Shown: positions 36,790 through 43,892 of the stretch, piece by piece
Numbering within the stretch: the first letter of the stretch is position 1
Layout of the letters: the number at the start of each line of letters is the position of its first letter
From: Tardiphaga sp.
GTDB lineage: Bacteria; Pseudomonadota; Alphaproteobacteria; Rhizobiales; Xanthobacteraceae
Direction of reading: 5' to 3'
NCBI RefSeq assembly: GCF_028290495.1
Contig: NZ_JAQGJT010000036.1
Span: 1 to 64,000, forward strand
Length of the DNA stretch: 64,000 bases
The notes under the pieces: model-generated
Told to the model about the DNA's origin: nothing
Seen by the model: only the letters and a program-made list of their open reading frames with translations
Databases searched by the model: none
Program-made: the position numbers and the translations under genes

Positions 36790-37793
36790 CGCGGGTGCTC
36801 CGTCCTTCTGACAGGCGTCAGGTGCTGGCTGGTGGGCTTGCCGCAGGCGTCGCCTTTGCATCTCCTGCGGTCGCGCAGGCGCGAACACGTGTCCGGCTGG
36901 GGTATCTCCATGTCGTCGCCGTCGATGGCCAGATATTTACCGGCCTCGATCTTGGCTCGTTCGACAAGCAGGGCATCGATTTCGGGCTCGTCGAGCGCAG
37001 TACCGGGCCCGAACTGTTTGAGGCCTTGGCGCGGGGAGAGGTGGACATGGTGTCGGCCGGTGGGGTGATTTCGAACCATCTCGCGCTCGGCGCCGGTCGC
37101 GGCTTTCTGATTAACGATATCGAGATCGCCACCGCGCAGCTTTGGGTGCGCCCGGATCTTGGAGTCAAGTCCTTCGCGGACCTCCGCGGTAAGCGCATCG
37201 CGACGACGGCCAGGACCACGGCGCATATCTTTCTCGACCGCGCCTTGCGCGCCAACGGCCTTGGACTCGCCGATGTTCAGGTGGTCAACAGCAGCATGCC
37301 GCAAGCTGTCGGCGCATTCATTGCCGGCGAGGTGCCTGCCGTCGCGCTGTGGGTGCCCTTTAACCTGAGCGTCCGTGACAAACTTCCTGATGCCATCAAG
37401 CTGGTGGATGCCTCCGCCTTCTATCCGCAGTCGGCGGTGGTCGGCGGCTGGGTCGCGCGCCATGACTACTACGCGGCGAACAAGGATGTGCTGCAGCGGA
37501 TCATCCGCGGCTGGGCGGTGGCGAACGACCACATGGTGCGCAATCCCAAGGCCGTAGCCGGGTCTCTCCAGCAGCGGCACTACCAGCAGGCCTCGATTGC
37601 CGACATCGCAGAGGCGCTTAAGGCGCAAAAGATGTTCTCGTCACGGGAATGGAAACGGCTTTATGCCGATGGCATGGTTACAAAATGGCTGCAGCAAGTC
37701 AGCGATTTCTTCATGGCGGAAGCTGGCGTGACGAGGGCAATGCCGGCCACGGATTATTTCGATTCTAGCTTGTACTTAGAAACGATTAATTAG
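36786..37793 (+). CDS. ABC transporter substrate-binding protein (SsuA/NMT1-like)
   Basis: A 335-residue periplasmic binding protein with an arginine-pair signal (SDRRQVLAGGLAAGVAFASPAVAQA). The fold is that of the sulfonate/nitrate/taurine family: VRLGYLHVVAVDGQ at the start and the domain crossing at LRGKRIATTARTTAHIFLDRAL. The gene overlaps the cyclase stop by ATGA. There is no permease or ATPase gene next to it. In this window the only sulfonate permease and ATPase genes (ssuC, ssuB) lie 20 kb away and lack their own ssuA; a link is possible but unproved. It could also act as a sensor-type binding protein for the cyclase. Confidence 0.8.
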   Translation: MTRVLRPSDRRQVLAGGLAAGVAFASPAVAQARTRVRLGYLHVVAVDGQIFTGLDLGSFDKQGIDFGLVERSTGPELFEALARGEVDMVSAGGVISNHLALGAGRGFLINDIEIATAQLWVRPDLGVKSFADLRGKRIATTARTTAHIFLDRALRANGLGLADVQVVNSSMPQAVGAFIAGEVPAVALWVPFNLSVRDKLPDAIKLVDASAFYPQSAVVGGWVARHDYYAANKDVLQRIIRGWAVANDHMVRNPKAVAGSLQQRHYQQASIADIAEALKAQKMFSSREWKRLYADGMVTKWLQQVSDFFMAEAGVTRAMPATDYFDSSLYLETIN

Positions 37794-37917
37794 CAGCCGG
37801 CTCTGCGAGCTACTTGCCCGATATGCAGAAGGCGAGATGTCAGCAATTAGCGGCGAAAAGCAGACGTAGTATGCCTGGCTCACCCCGCGCCCAACAGCTA
37901 TGAGAATACATGGAGAC

Positions 37918-37961
37918 TTCAATAACATATGAGCTCGTAGTTTTGCTCTGAATGGCGCGCC
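37918..37961 (-). repeat. Dispersed repeat, copy 2
   Basis: The reverse complement matches 20619-20663 along its length with about eight substitutions. It lies between the binding-protein gene and the DUF488 remnant and contains the palindrome GGCGCGCC. Function unknown. Confidence 0.65.
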
Positions 37962-38007
37962 ATTTTCTCCATGATTTCTTTGTGATATTTATTTTCACGC
38001 CCGACTT

Positions 38008-38378
38008 GTCGCGGCCATTCGAAAAATCCCGATGTCCGGAGGCAATCCGCAGCTCTACACGGCGACGCTTCCTGAAGCTCTCGTGTTCTTCGGCGTTTCG
38101 TATGGGCATGTGGCGGCGGCCTTCGCGAAAAGGCCCGCATCTTGCCTCAGGGCATCCATGGCTTCTGGAAGAATGAGAGATTCCGCAACTACGCCGACTA
38201 TGCGCTTTCGGAGCAATTTCACGCCGATCTCGAGCATAGGCTCGACGAGGGATGCCAACGGCGCTCCGCCATCATGTGTTCGGAAGCGGATTGATGGTGG
38301 TGTCACCGCCGCATCGTCGCCGACTATCTTATCTTCCGAAAGGCCGCCAAGCGCCCGTCGCGGTTGGGGGGCTGCTGA
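38008..38378 (+). pseudogene. DUF488 family protein, degraded
   Basis: Translated fragments match the DUF488 family in order: RKIPMSGGNPQL and LPEALVFFGVSYGH in one frame; then, after a frameshift near 38112, HGFWKNERFRNYADYAL, SAIMCSEAD, a TGA stop at 38292-38294, then WCHRRIVADYLI to a final stop at 38376. Family members have a tryptophan where the TGA stands, so a TGG to TGA change fits. The 5' end is missing. Two disabling lesions and a truncated start make this a clear pseudogene. It lies in a decayed zone next to the tRNA-Arg island. Confidence 0.8.
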
Positions 38379-38475
38379 AGCTGAACAGGAGCCCCTCAAA
38401 TAATGCACACCGTTCTACGAGCGGCGCAATCCGTGGCTGGATCGACGCGGATTGCGTCGCACCGCACGACGTACT

Positions 38476-38802
38476 TCATCCTTTGGGCAGGTAAGGAATT
38501 GTTCCAGCTAGATCGGTGTCGTCGATCATTTGGAAACGGCTTTCACTGCCGCTCCGGCGGGCTGCGACGAGAGGCGCATATTTGGGATCGGCGACGAAAG
38601 CCTCGGCCGCCGCCGCTGATGGAAACGCCATAAGCGCGATGAGGGTGGTATCCAGAGGCTCGCCCTCAAGTGTCTTCACGTTTCCGCTGCGTGACAGATA
38701 CTTGCCACCGTGCTTGTGCACGAGATCGTGCACCGAAGCTGCATATGCCGGCACCCACTTGTCGTCCGTCACCTTGATGTCCGCGATTACGTAAGCCGTC
38801 AT
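38476..38802 (-). CDS. DUF1330 domain protein
   Basis: A 108-residue protein of the ferredoxin-like DUF1330 family (AYVIADIKVTDDKWVPAYAA at the start, FPSAAAAEAFVADPKYAPLVAARR near the end). The biochemical role is unknown. It diverges from an HxlR-type regulator, with a palindromic site between them, so it is the regulator's likely target. HxlR proteins often respond to reactive aldehydes or oxidants, but this one has no assigned signal. Confidence 0.8.
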   Translation of the reverse strand: MTAYVIADIKVTDDKWVPAYAASVHDLVHKHGGKYLSRSGNVKTLEGEPLDTTLIALMAFPSAAAAEAFVADPKYAPLVAARRSGSESRFQMIDDTDLAGTIPYLPKG

Positions 38803-38913
38803 TGGCTTGGTCTCCTGTGGTCAGAGTTGTTGGGCACAGGATTGTCCCGCGACCTGGCCACAGCCTGGCAGAAGAACGCTTGAACGCTCCAGTCCAAGAA
38901 CTGTATCGGGCCG

Positions 38914-38928
38914 GTACAGCTTCTGTAC
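38914..38928. promoter_or_regulatory. Candidate HxlR operator (inverted repeat)
   Basis: GTACAG and CTGTAC form a perfect inverted repeat around CTT in the gap between the divergent DUF1330 and HxlR genes. A partly overlapping CTGTA...TACAG pair lies at 38901-38919. The position and symmetry suit the dimeric HxlR regulator; binding is inference. Confidence 0.5.
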
Positions 38929-38988
38929 TGGTTGCGTGGCGGCTTAGCGCCTATGATCTCGCTACAAACGATGGGAGGGCCGAAGAAA

Positions 38989-39684
38989 ATGGCGCAGCCC
39001 GGATACAAGCAATTCTGTCCCGTCGCCATGGCCGCCGAGCTGCTGTGCTCGCGCTGGACCATGGTGCTGCTTCGCGAGCTGGTCGCGGGAACGACGCGCT
39101 TTAACGATTTGCGTCGCGGCGTCCCAAAGATGTCGCCGACGCTTTTGTCTCAACGGCTCAAGGAGCTTGAAGCGGCTGGCGTCATCGAACGGAAGGAGCT
39201 CAGGTTCGAAAAGGGCGTCTTCGAATATCGCATGACGGAATCCGGCAAAGACCTCCGCCCTGTCGTCGAGGCAATGGGCTTCTGGGGGCAGAAATGGATC
39301 GAGGCGAGGCAGTCTCTCAAGAATCTCGACCCGTCCTTGCTCATGTGGGACATGCGGCGCAACCTGAACCCGTCGCCGCTGCCCGACCGGCGCACGGTGA
39401 TACAGTTTCTGTATCCTGAACTACCGGTATCGAAGCGGTTCTGGTGGCTGGTTGTCGAACCCCGTGGCGACGTGGATCTCTGCTGGTCCGATCCGGGATT
39501 CGATGTTGACCTTTATGTGTCGACGGACCTCCGCACAATGACAGCGATCTGGATGGGACTTACGACCGTCGAAAAGGAGCACGGGAAGCTGGCGCTAACT
39601 GGAGACAGAGACATCGCTCGCACCATGCAGACCTGGCTGGGGCTCAGCCCGTTTGCGACCGAGCCAAAGCGCGCATCGGTATAG
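38989..39684 (+). CDS. HxlR-family transcriptional regulator
   Basis: A 231-residue protein with an N-terminal HxlR winged helix (CPVAMAAELLCSRWTMVLLRELVAGTTRFNDLRRG, then SPTLLSQRLKELEAAGVIERK). Beyond residue 100 is an extra domain of about 130 residues (RRTVIQFLYPELPVSKRFWWLVVE onward) that is not in the classical 110-residue HxlR proteins and may sense a ligand. The ATG at 38989 is preferred because GGGAGGG lies 9 bases upstream; starts at 38953 or 38974 are possible. It diverges from the DUF1330 gene. Confidence 0.8.
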   Translation: MAQPGYKQFCPVAMAAELLCSRWTMVLLRELVAGTTRFNDLRRGVPKMSPTLLSQRLKELEAAGVIERKELRFEKGVFEYRMTESGKDLRPVVEAMGFWGQKWIEARQSLKNLDPSLLMWDMRRNLNPSPLPDRRTVIQFLYPELPVSKRFWWLVVEPRGDVDLCWSDPGFDVDLYVSTDLRTMTAIWMGLTTVEKEHGKLALTGDRDIARTMQTWLGLSPFATEPKRASV

Positions 39685-39803
39685 GTTGAGGGGCTGGAAA
39701 CGTCGGAAAGCGCACCTCGCATCCGGGGTGATTTCAGAACTCAGTAGGCGCAGTAATGACATAGCAGTGCCCAGCTCATCCTCTCCCGAACGCCAAATCT
39801 TCA

Positions 39804-39828
39804 CCATTCAGAACAAAATTGCGAACTT
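39804..39828 (+). repeat. Dispersed repeat, partial copy 3
   Basis: CATTCAGAACAAAATTGCGA matches the first half of the repeat seen at 20619-20663, with one substitution. It lies between the HxlR gene and the IS91 remnant. Confidence 0.5.
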
Positions 39829-39984
39829 CCGACTGCCGCGGCGCGGACCGGGGCAGTTCTGATATCGATCAGCAAACGTCGCATTAAATCCAAACCATTT
39901 CAGTTATTGGTACGCAGCCAATCTCCGATGACACTTTGAAGGTTCGTTTCATTGATCTGATGCGGACATCACGGCATCGCGCTA

Positions 39985-40306
39985 TCACTTCCGCAAACCT
40001 CCAAGGGAGGAAACCGCGGGAGGCGTGGGTTCGGCAGCCTCGGCGCCGTTGGCATTGGCGGCCTCGGGCTGAGTCACAGGCACGTCGAGCAAACGGCGGG
40101 CTCGGGCAATGTTGTTGGCGCGTGCCGCTGGCGAGCAGGCCGTAGTGACGGATGCGGTGGAAGCCGAGCGGCAGGATGTGGACCAGGAATCTGCGGATGA
40201 ACTCGCCGGTCGAGAGTGTCATGAGCTTCTGGCGGTCGCGGCCATCGGCGCGATAGTCCTTCCATCGGCAGGTGACGTTGGAGCGGTCACAGGCGATCAA
40301 GCGGCT
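39985..40306 (-). pseudogene. IS91-family transposase C-terminal remnant
   Basis: The reverse strand encodes TCRWKDYRADGRDRQKLMTL then FIRRFLVHILPLGFHRIRHYG, the C-terminal part of IS91-type rolling-circle transposases. After GTR a frameshift is needed to continue into ANNIARARRLLDVPVT and a stop at 39985. The N-terminal zinc-binding and catalytic-tyrosine regions are absent. It is therefore a truncated, frameshifted relic lying about 300 bases from the tRNA-Arg island. The 40307-40600 stretch after it contains nothing I can identify. Confidence 0.75.
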
Positions 40307-40600
40307 GAACGATCAATCCAGTGACGCAGAGGAAGATGACGGCGTATTAGGTGAATAATCGGAGCTTCTCAAATTCGTTGAAAAATGAGATCGGCAGCAA
40401 AGCTGCGCTGTTGCCACGGGTTCCTTCCCTAGATCGGTAAAGGCCATGAGCTTAGCGATGCAACCAACAGCGCACGAACGCAATTCTATCGCGGAAGGCG
40501 CGTCATGCGTTTTAAACGGCGGGAAATGGGAGCGCGGCGCTTACCCAATGCTTACCCCTCGAAAAGCTAAGCGACGGATAAGGCACCTAATCCATTAAAA

Positions 40601-40681
40601 ATGCTGGCGCACCCGATAGGAGTCGAACCTATGACCTTTGCCTTCGGAGGGCAACGCTCTATCCAGCTGAGCTACGGGTGC
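40601..40681. repeat. Left attachment repeat (attL)
   Basis: 81 bases identical to 51670-51750; the match ends abruptly on both sides. It includes the whole tRNA-Arg plus four bases beyond CCA. The sequence to its left (ATTTTTAAT on the tRNA strand) looks like the original tRNA terminator. Confidence 0.8.
40605..40681 (-). tRNA. tRNA-Arg (anticodon CCG), left copy
   Basis: 77 bases including an encoded CCA. The acceptor stem GCACCCG/CGGGTGC, D-arm AGCTCAGCTGGATAGAGC, anticodon stem TTGCC/GGCAA with loop CTCCGAA (anticodon CCG, reading CGG) and T-arm with GGTTCGACTCC all form. Its upstream sequence belongs to the element, while its downstream T-run is chromosomal, so this copy was probably rebuilt by integration. 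Expression is uncertain. Confidence 0.9.
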
Positions 40682-40821
40682 GTCTGGTTAGATGCGATCA
40701 CAGAATCGGTTCGGCTTCCGTTTTCTCTTTGAGAACCAATCCGTTACACGCCACGACAGTAGCATGCGATATGGATCACGAAAAGAGTTTGTTAGTCTGG
40801 TCAGAGCGGGGAGATCGCGTC

Positions 40822-40841
40822 TGTCACACTTCACTGTGACA
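40822..40841. repeat. Inverted TGTGACA sites near the left end
   Basis: TGTCACA and TGTGACA face each other over 6 bases. The same heptamer occurs near the integrase at 51586, so these are candidate arm-type recombinase sites. Confidence 0.4.
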
Positions 40842-40866
40842 CAACTGTGCCAAGGCCCAACGGGGG

Positions 40867-40895
40867 AAAAGCGCCAGCGCCGGTGAGACGCTGGC
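40867..40895 (-). terminator. Terminator downstream of the helicase-like gene
   Basis: On the reverse strand a 7-bp stem (GCCAGCG with CGCTGGC) with a 9-base loop is followed by TTTT. A T-run on the other side (40904-40909) lets it act rightward as well. Confidence 0.55.
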
Positions 40896-40922
40896 CTCTC
40901 GCATTTTTTCTTGAAATCTAAG

Positions 40923-42875
40923 TTAGGTGTCTGCGTCCTCAAAACTTGGCAGGACATCGCTCGTCAGCCGAATGGCCGATTGATCCGCTATCGGCGAATC
41001 GGGCGGCAACCGCATAAAACCGCCCATTCTGCCCCGACCTGCTCCCGGTATGTGATCCCAGCGTCCGTGCAGCACGGCTGCTTGGACTTCCGGCTTCATG
41101 AGGTATCGGGTCCGGTTCTTCTGCAGATCGACGCCCGTCCGTTGCTTGACGTATGCTGTACTCAGGAAATCTTCTTCATCAGAAAGGAGTAGGGCTACGA
41201 GCGTATCCGTTCCCTTGAACTGAAAACGCGTCTCAGGACGATCCAGTCTGAGTGTCGCGCCGGGAAACATCAGGTCCGTGTGACAGACCAAACGATCAAG
41301 CTCGCCTGTGACATAAAGACGTTGAACGCCGCAGACACCATTTGCATCGATATTTCTCGCGTTGCCTCTCATCGCCATTTGTTTCATCCATCGGCAGAGG
41401 TCTCCATCTTTTAAAGCGATGAATGGTCCCCCTTTCCGATTCCAGGCTTGGTAGGGCGAAAGACTGCTTAGCGTTGCTTGTTGCTCTCCCCAACCAAGGC
41501 CGGTAGCAACCGTTGCTCGCCTTGGCTTATGAAACTCCCCGAATAGAAAGACCGCTGGTGCATTCCTCCATTCGTTTGAGCCGATGCCTGTTCCCCAATG
41601 CGCGAAGCAAACAAAGCGACCGTCCAGTACATACGGGTCTTTGAAGGTGTGATTGGCGGGCAAGTATTCGTGGTCGAGCAGCGCCTTGTGAACGACGACA
41701 AGCACTTGCTCGCCGGGTTGGGTATGAAGCTTGACTGTTTCTCGTATCCAATCGGCATAGGGCTGCGCCCATTCAGCCTTCTTGACTACCTCAGATAGCT
41801 TTCGGTGCTTCTTCTTGCCGGTCGATCGCAGCGGCTCAGGATCGATATGCGTAATGGCAAGATTACTGTAATCGACTTGGGGGACGTCAACGACACTTCG
41901 ATTTTTGGCGATCAGTGATAATCCGTCAATGTCTGCCGTCGCATCAAGAATGATCATTCCGGGCGTCGGCGGCATGTTCATATCGTAGCCGATGAATCGC
42001 GCACCATTGGCTATGGCGTCATAGCGGGAGAGGAACGCGAAACCATGTGCCAATGCGCGAGCGAACCCGAACACGGTCTTGATTTGTTCGTTGGGCGACG
42101 AGCTGTATTTCGCAGTGTGAGATGAAGCGAACCAGCCGATATCTAGGCTCGGATCAAAGGGTAGGACATCAAAGGCCGACTTGCTCGATGCTGAGCGCCA
42201 AATCGCTTCGAGATAGTCGTGCAATTGGGTCAGCCGAGTGACAACATCCGAAGCCGATGTATGCTGCTCTGCCAACCTATCCCGGACGATTTTGATAAGA
42301 CCCGTATCGACATCATAGATGCTGACAGCATTGGGTCGTTCGTCAAGGAAGGTGAGTTGGCGAGGCTTTCCTTGATAAATGATTGCCTTGCTCGCGCGGG
42401 GGCCGGTGTAAAATCCCGGTGTGACGATCAGGACAGGGTAATTGCATAGATCATCAACTGAGAAATGATGGCGTGGCTGAAAACGATGATCTCGTTTAGC
42501 GGTCTCCGGCGATGTCCCGACATCGTGCGCGACCGTCCAGACTGCTACGTGTTCTACACCGATCAGGTCGGACATGCTTCGATAAATTTTCTCGGCTTGT
42601 AGGCGGGTCTCGACCAGATACAAGATCGATGCATCCGGGACTATCTCGATGTACGCCTTGATTAAGGCTTGGGCGTAGCTGCTTTTGCCGCTTCCGGTCG
42701 GGGCTGAGACGACCCTGTATTGAGCGATACCTAGATCGTTGTCCTCCATGGCAAGAAGACCCGCTGCAAGGATTGATTTCGCTACGCGTTCGGCGAATGG
42801 AGTGACCGTTTGATTTCGTTGTTTTGCCTGCTGTTTGATGGCCGCGTTGTAAGCGTTGGTGAATTCGTTGAGCAT
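40923..42875 (-). CDS. P-loop NTPase, helicase-like protein of the element
   Basis: A 650-residue protein. Walker A is SAPTGSGKSS (Lys64), the region after it (ILYLVETRLQAEKIYRSMSDLIG) resembles helicase motif Ia, and a Walker B-like LTFLDERPN (Asp178, Glu179) replaces the usual DEAD/DEAH. A later segment (GMIILDATADIDGLSLIAKN) fits motif III/IV, and VLVVVHKAL motif IV-like sequence follows. The last 250 residues are without recognised domain. It probably unwinds or moves along nucleic acid in replication or transfer of the element. The start is uncertain: ATG at 42875 is used, but a TTG at 42926 is in frame, and neither has a Shine-Dalgarno. Confidence 0.6.
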   Translation of the reverse strand: MLNEFTNAYNAAIKQQAKQRNQTVTPFAERVAKSILAAGLLAMEDNDLGIAQYRVVSAPTGSGKSSYAQALIKAYIEIVPDASILYLVETRLQAEKIYRSMSDLIGVEHVAVWTVAHDVGTSPETAKRDHRFQPRHHFSVDDLCNYPVLIVTPGFYTGPRASKAIIYQGKPRQLTFLDERPNAVSIYDVDTGLIKIVRDRLAEQHTSASDVVTRLTQLHDYLEAIWRSASSKSAFDVLPFDPSLDIGWFASSHTAKYSSSPNEQIKTVFGFARALAHGFAFLSRYDAIANGARFIGYDMNMPPTPGMIILDATADIDGLSLIAKNRSVVDVPQVDYSNLAITHIDPEPLRSTGKKKHRKLSEVVKKAEWAQPYADWIRETVKLHTQPGEQVLVVVHKALLDHEYLPANHTFKDPYVLDGRFVCFAHWGTGIGSNEWRNAPAVFLFGEFHKPRRATVATGLGWGEQQATLSSLSPYQAWNRKGGPFIALKDGDLCRWMKQMAMRGNARNIDANGVCGVQRLYVTGELDRLVCHTDLMFPGATLRLDRPETRFQFKGTDTLVALLLSDEEDFLSTAYVKQRTGVDLQKNRTRYLMKPEVQAAVLHGRWDHIPGAGRGRMGGFMRLPPDSPIADQSAIRLTSDVLPSFEDADT

Positions 42876-42962
42876 TGTTGTTTCAGATGACAATAGGCCA
42901 ACGCTCTCGCTCGCATTGGCGAGCAAGGTGGGCCGATTTAGGTGGATGTGATTGGGGTGAAA

Positions 42963-42999
42963 CCCCCTTAAGGCGCTATAAGAGATAGGGGCTTAAGGG
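42963..42999 (-). repeat. Conserved hairpin, copy A
   Basis: CCCTTAAG (42965-42972) pairs with CTTAAGGG (42992-42999); the loop holds GGCGC then ATAAGAGA. It matches copy B at 43366-43405 in loop sequence. It lies about 90 bases upstream of the helicase-like ATG and may be a leader structure or terminator. Confidence 0.6.
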
Positions 43000-43026
43000 C
43001 ATTCGGAGGATCGTGACGGCGGGTTA

Positions 43027-43064
43027 GCCCCTCGAAATGCTGCAATTGGAGCATCAAGAGGGGC
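43027..43064 (-). terminator. Two-part hairpin after the 73-residue gene
   Basis: GCCCCTC pairs with GAGGGGC and, inside it, ATGCT pairs with AGCAT. It lies 13 bases past the stop of the leftward gene. There is no T-run, so termination is only likely. Confidence 0.45.
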
Positions 43065-43077
43065 TTGTCACTTTCGA

Positions 43078-43299
43078 CTACGCCACGCGTTCCTGCACTG
43101 GCCGATCTTCGATAATGTCGCCCGCGATGGCAAAAGCGACTTCTTGTAAGTCTGAGCGAAGGTCGTCCTCAGGAATGCCTTGTACCTGACGCAGATATCG
43201 GAGCAGTACCGTGAATGCAAACGGGCGCACCGAATGGCCGTTAGGCAGGGGAGCGTAGAAGTCGGAATTGCTTTCTATGATTGGTGTAATGGAGTTCAT
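43078..43299 (-). CDS. Small protein of unknown function
   Basis: A 73-residue acidic protein (MNSITPIIESNSDFYAPL at the start, LRYLRQVQGIPEDDLRSDLQEV in the middle). It begins at the ATG at 43299, after AAAGAA; a longer in-frame reading to 43542 runs through the neighbouring gene and is not believed. The hairpin pair A/B flanks it. No family recognised; its place upstream of the helicase-like gene suggests a regulatory or accessory role for the element. Confidence 0.55.
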   Translation of the reverse strand: MNSITPIIESNSDFYAPLPNGHSVRPFAFTVLLRYLRQVQGIPEDDLRSDLQEVAFAIAGDIIEDRPVQERVA

Positions 43300-43365
43300 G
43301 TTCTTTGATGTTGATTGGGACCGATTTCGTCCCGTTGCGAGTGAGGTGTTCAGCGAGGTGATAAA

Positions 43366-43405
43366 CCCCCTCAAGGCGCAATAAGAGACTAGGGCTTTGA
43401 GGGGG
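43366..43405 (-). repeat. Conserved hairpin, copy B
   Basis: CCCCCTCAA (43366-43374) pairs with TTGAGGGGG (43397-43405). Compared with copy A, one T-A pair of the stem is C-G here, while the loop keeps GGCGC and ATAAGAGA, so pairing is conserved. It lies upstream of the 73-residue gene and just after the RHH-like gene. Confidence 0.6.
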
Positions 43406-43417
43406 ATTGTCATGATG

Positions 43418-43633
43418 TCAGGCGGCGTTTGCCGTTGCGATGCAATAGGCCAGCGCCGTTGACATCGTAGTCTCGCGAACGCCGATCCGGGTTGCCAAGA
43501 GCTTCCTGAGTTGGGTGAGCTTCTGGAACATGTCTTCATCAACTCTTACGGATAGGATATGTCCTTTCTTATAGACACGGTCGGTTGACCGCTCGCGGTA
43601 GTGAACCCGGTTCGCCGGGTGTGCGTGGTTCAC
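43418..43633 (-). CDS. Small ribbon-helix-helix-like protein
   Basis: A 71-residue basic protein. HILSVRVDEDMFQKLTQLRK looks like the strand and first helix of a ribbon-helix-helix DNA-binding fold, followed by a second helix (GVRETTMSTALAYCIATA). GTG start at 43633 with AAGGAG 9 bases upstream. Such proteins act as repressors in plasmids and integrative elements; here it heads the leftward set of small genes and the helicase-like gene, so it may regulate them. The fold call is moderate. Confidence 0.6.
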   Translation of the reverse strand: MNHAHPANRVHYRERSTDRVYKKGHILSVRVDEDMFQKLTQLRKLLATRIGVRETTMSTALAYCIATANAA

Positions 43634-43892
43634 GCGGTTAGTTCTCCTTTGTAGTGAAATGGGCAGGGTGATCCGAAACGAGCGATCTGGCTTGCTGGCC
43701 TAGATGGTTCGTACACGGCGATGGTCATTGGTAAACGTAGGGAATACCCACCGCGAAAGAGACACGCGACAGGTCTGCCTTCGTGCCGCAATGGCCGGCA
43801 TTTACCCCCAATGGGGTGCAGAAGGCGTCTTGTCTTCATAGTTGCGGGGGATTCCCCCCTCACTGCGATCCAGCAGCCGATTGGACCGTCTT

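Noticed and set aside
40822-40841. Terminator between the left tRNA and the helicase-like gene
   Set aside because: The inverted repeat has no T-run, and a better hairpin with T/A runs on both sides lies at 40867-40895.
43078-43542. A longer 154-residue reading of the small leftward gene
   Set aside because: It overlaps the RHH-like gene and passes through hairpin B; the ATG at 43299 gives a compact protein with its own upstream sequence.
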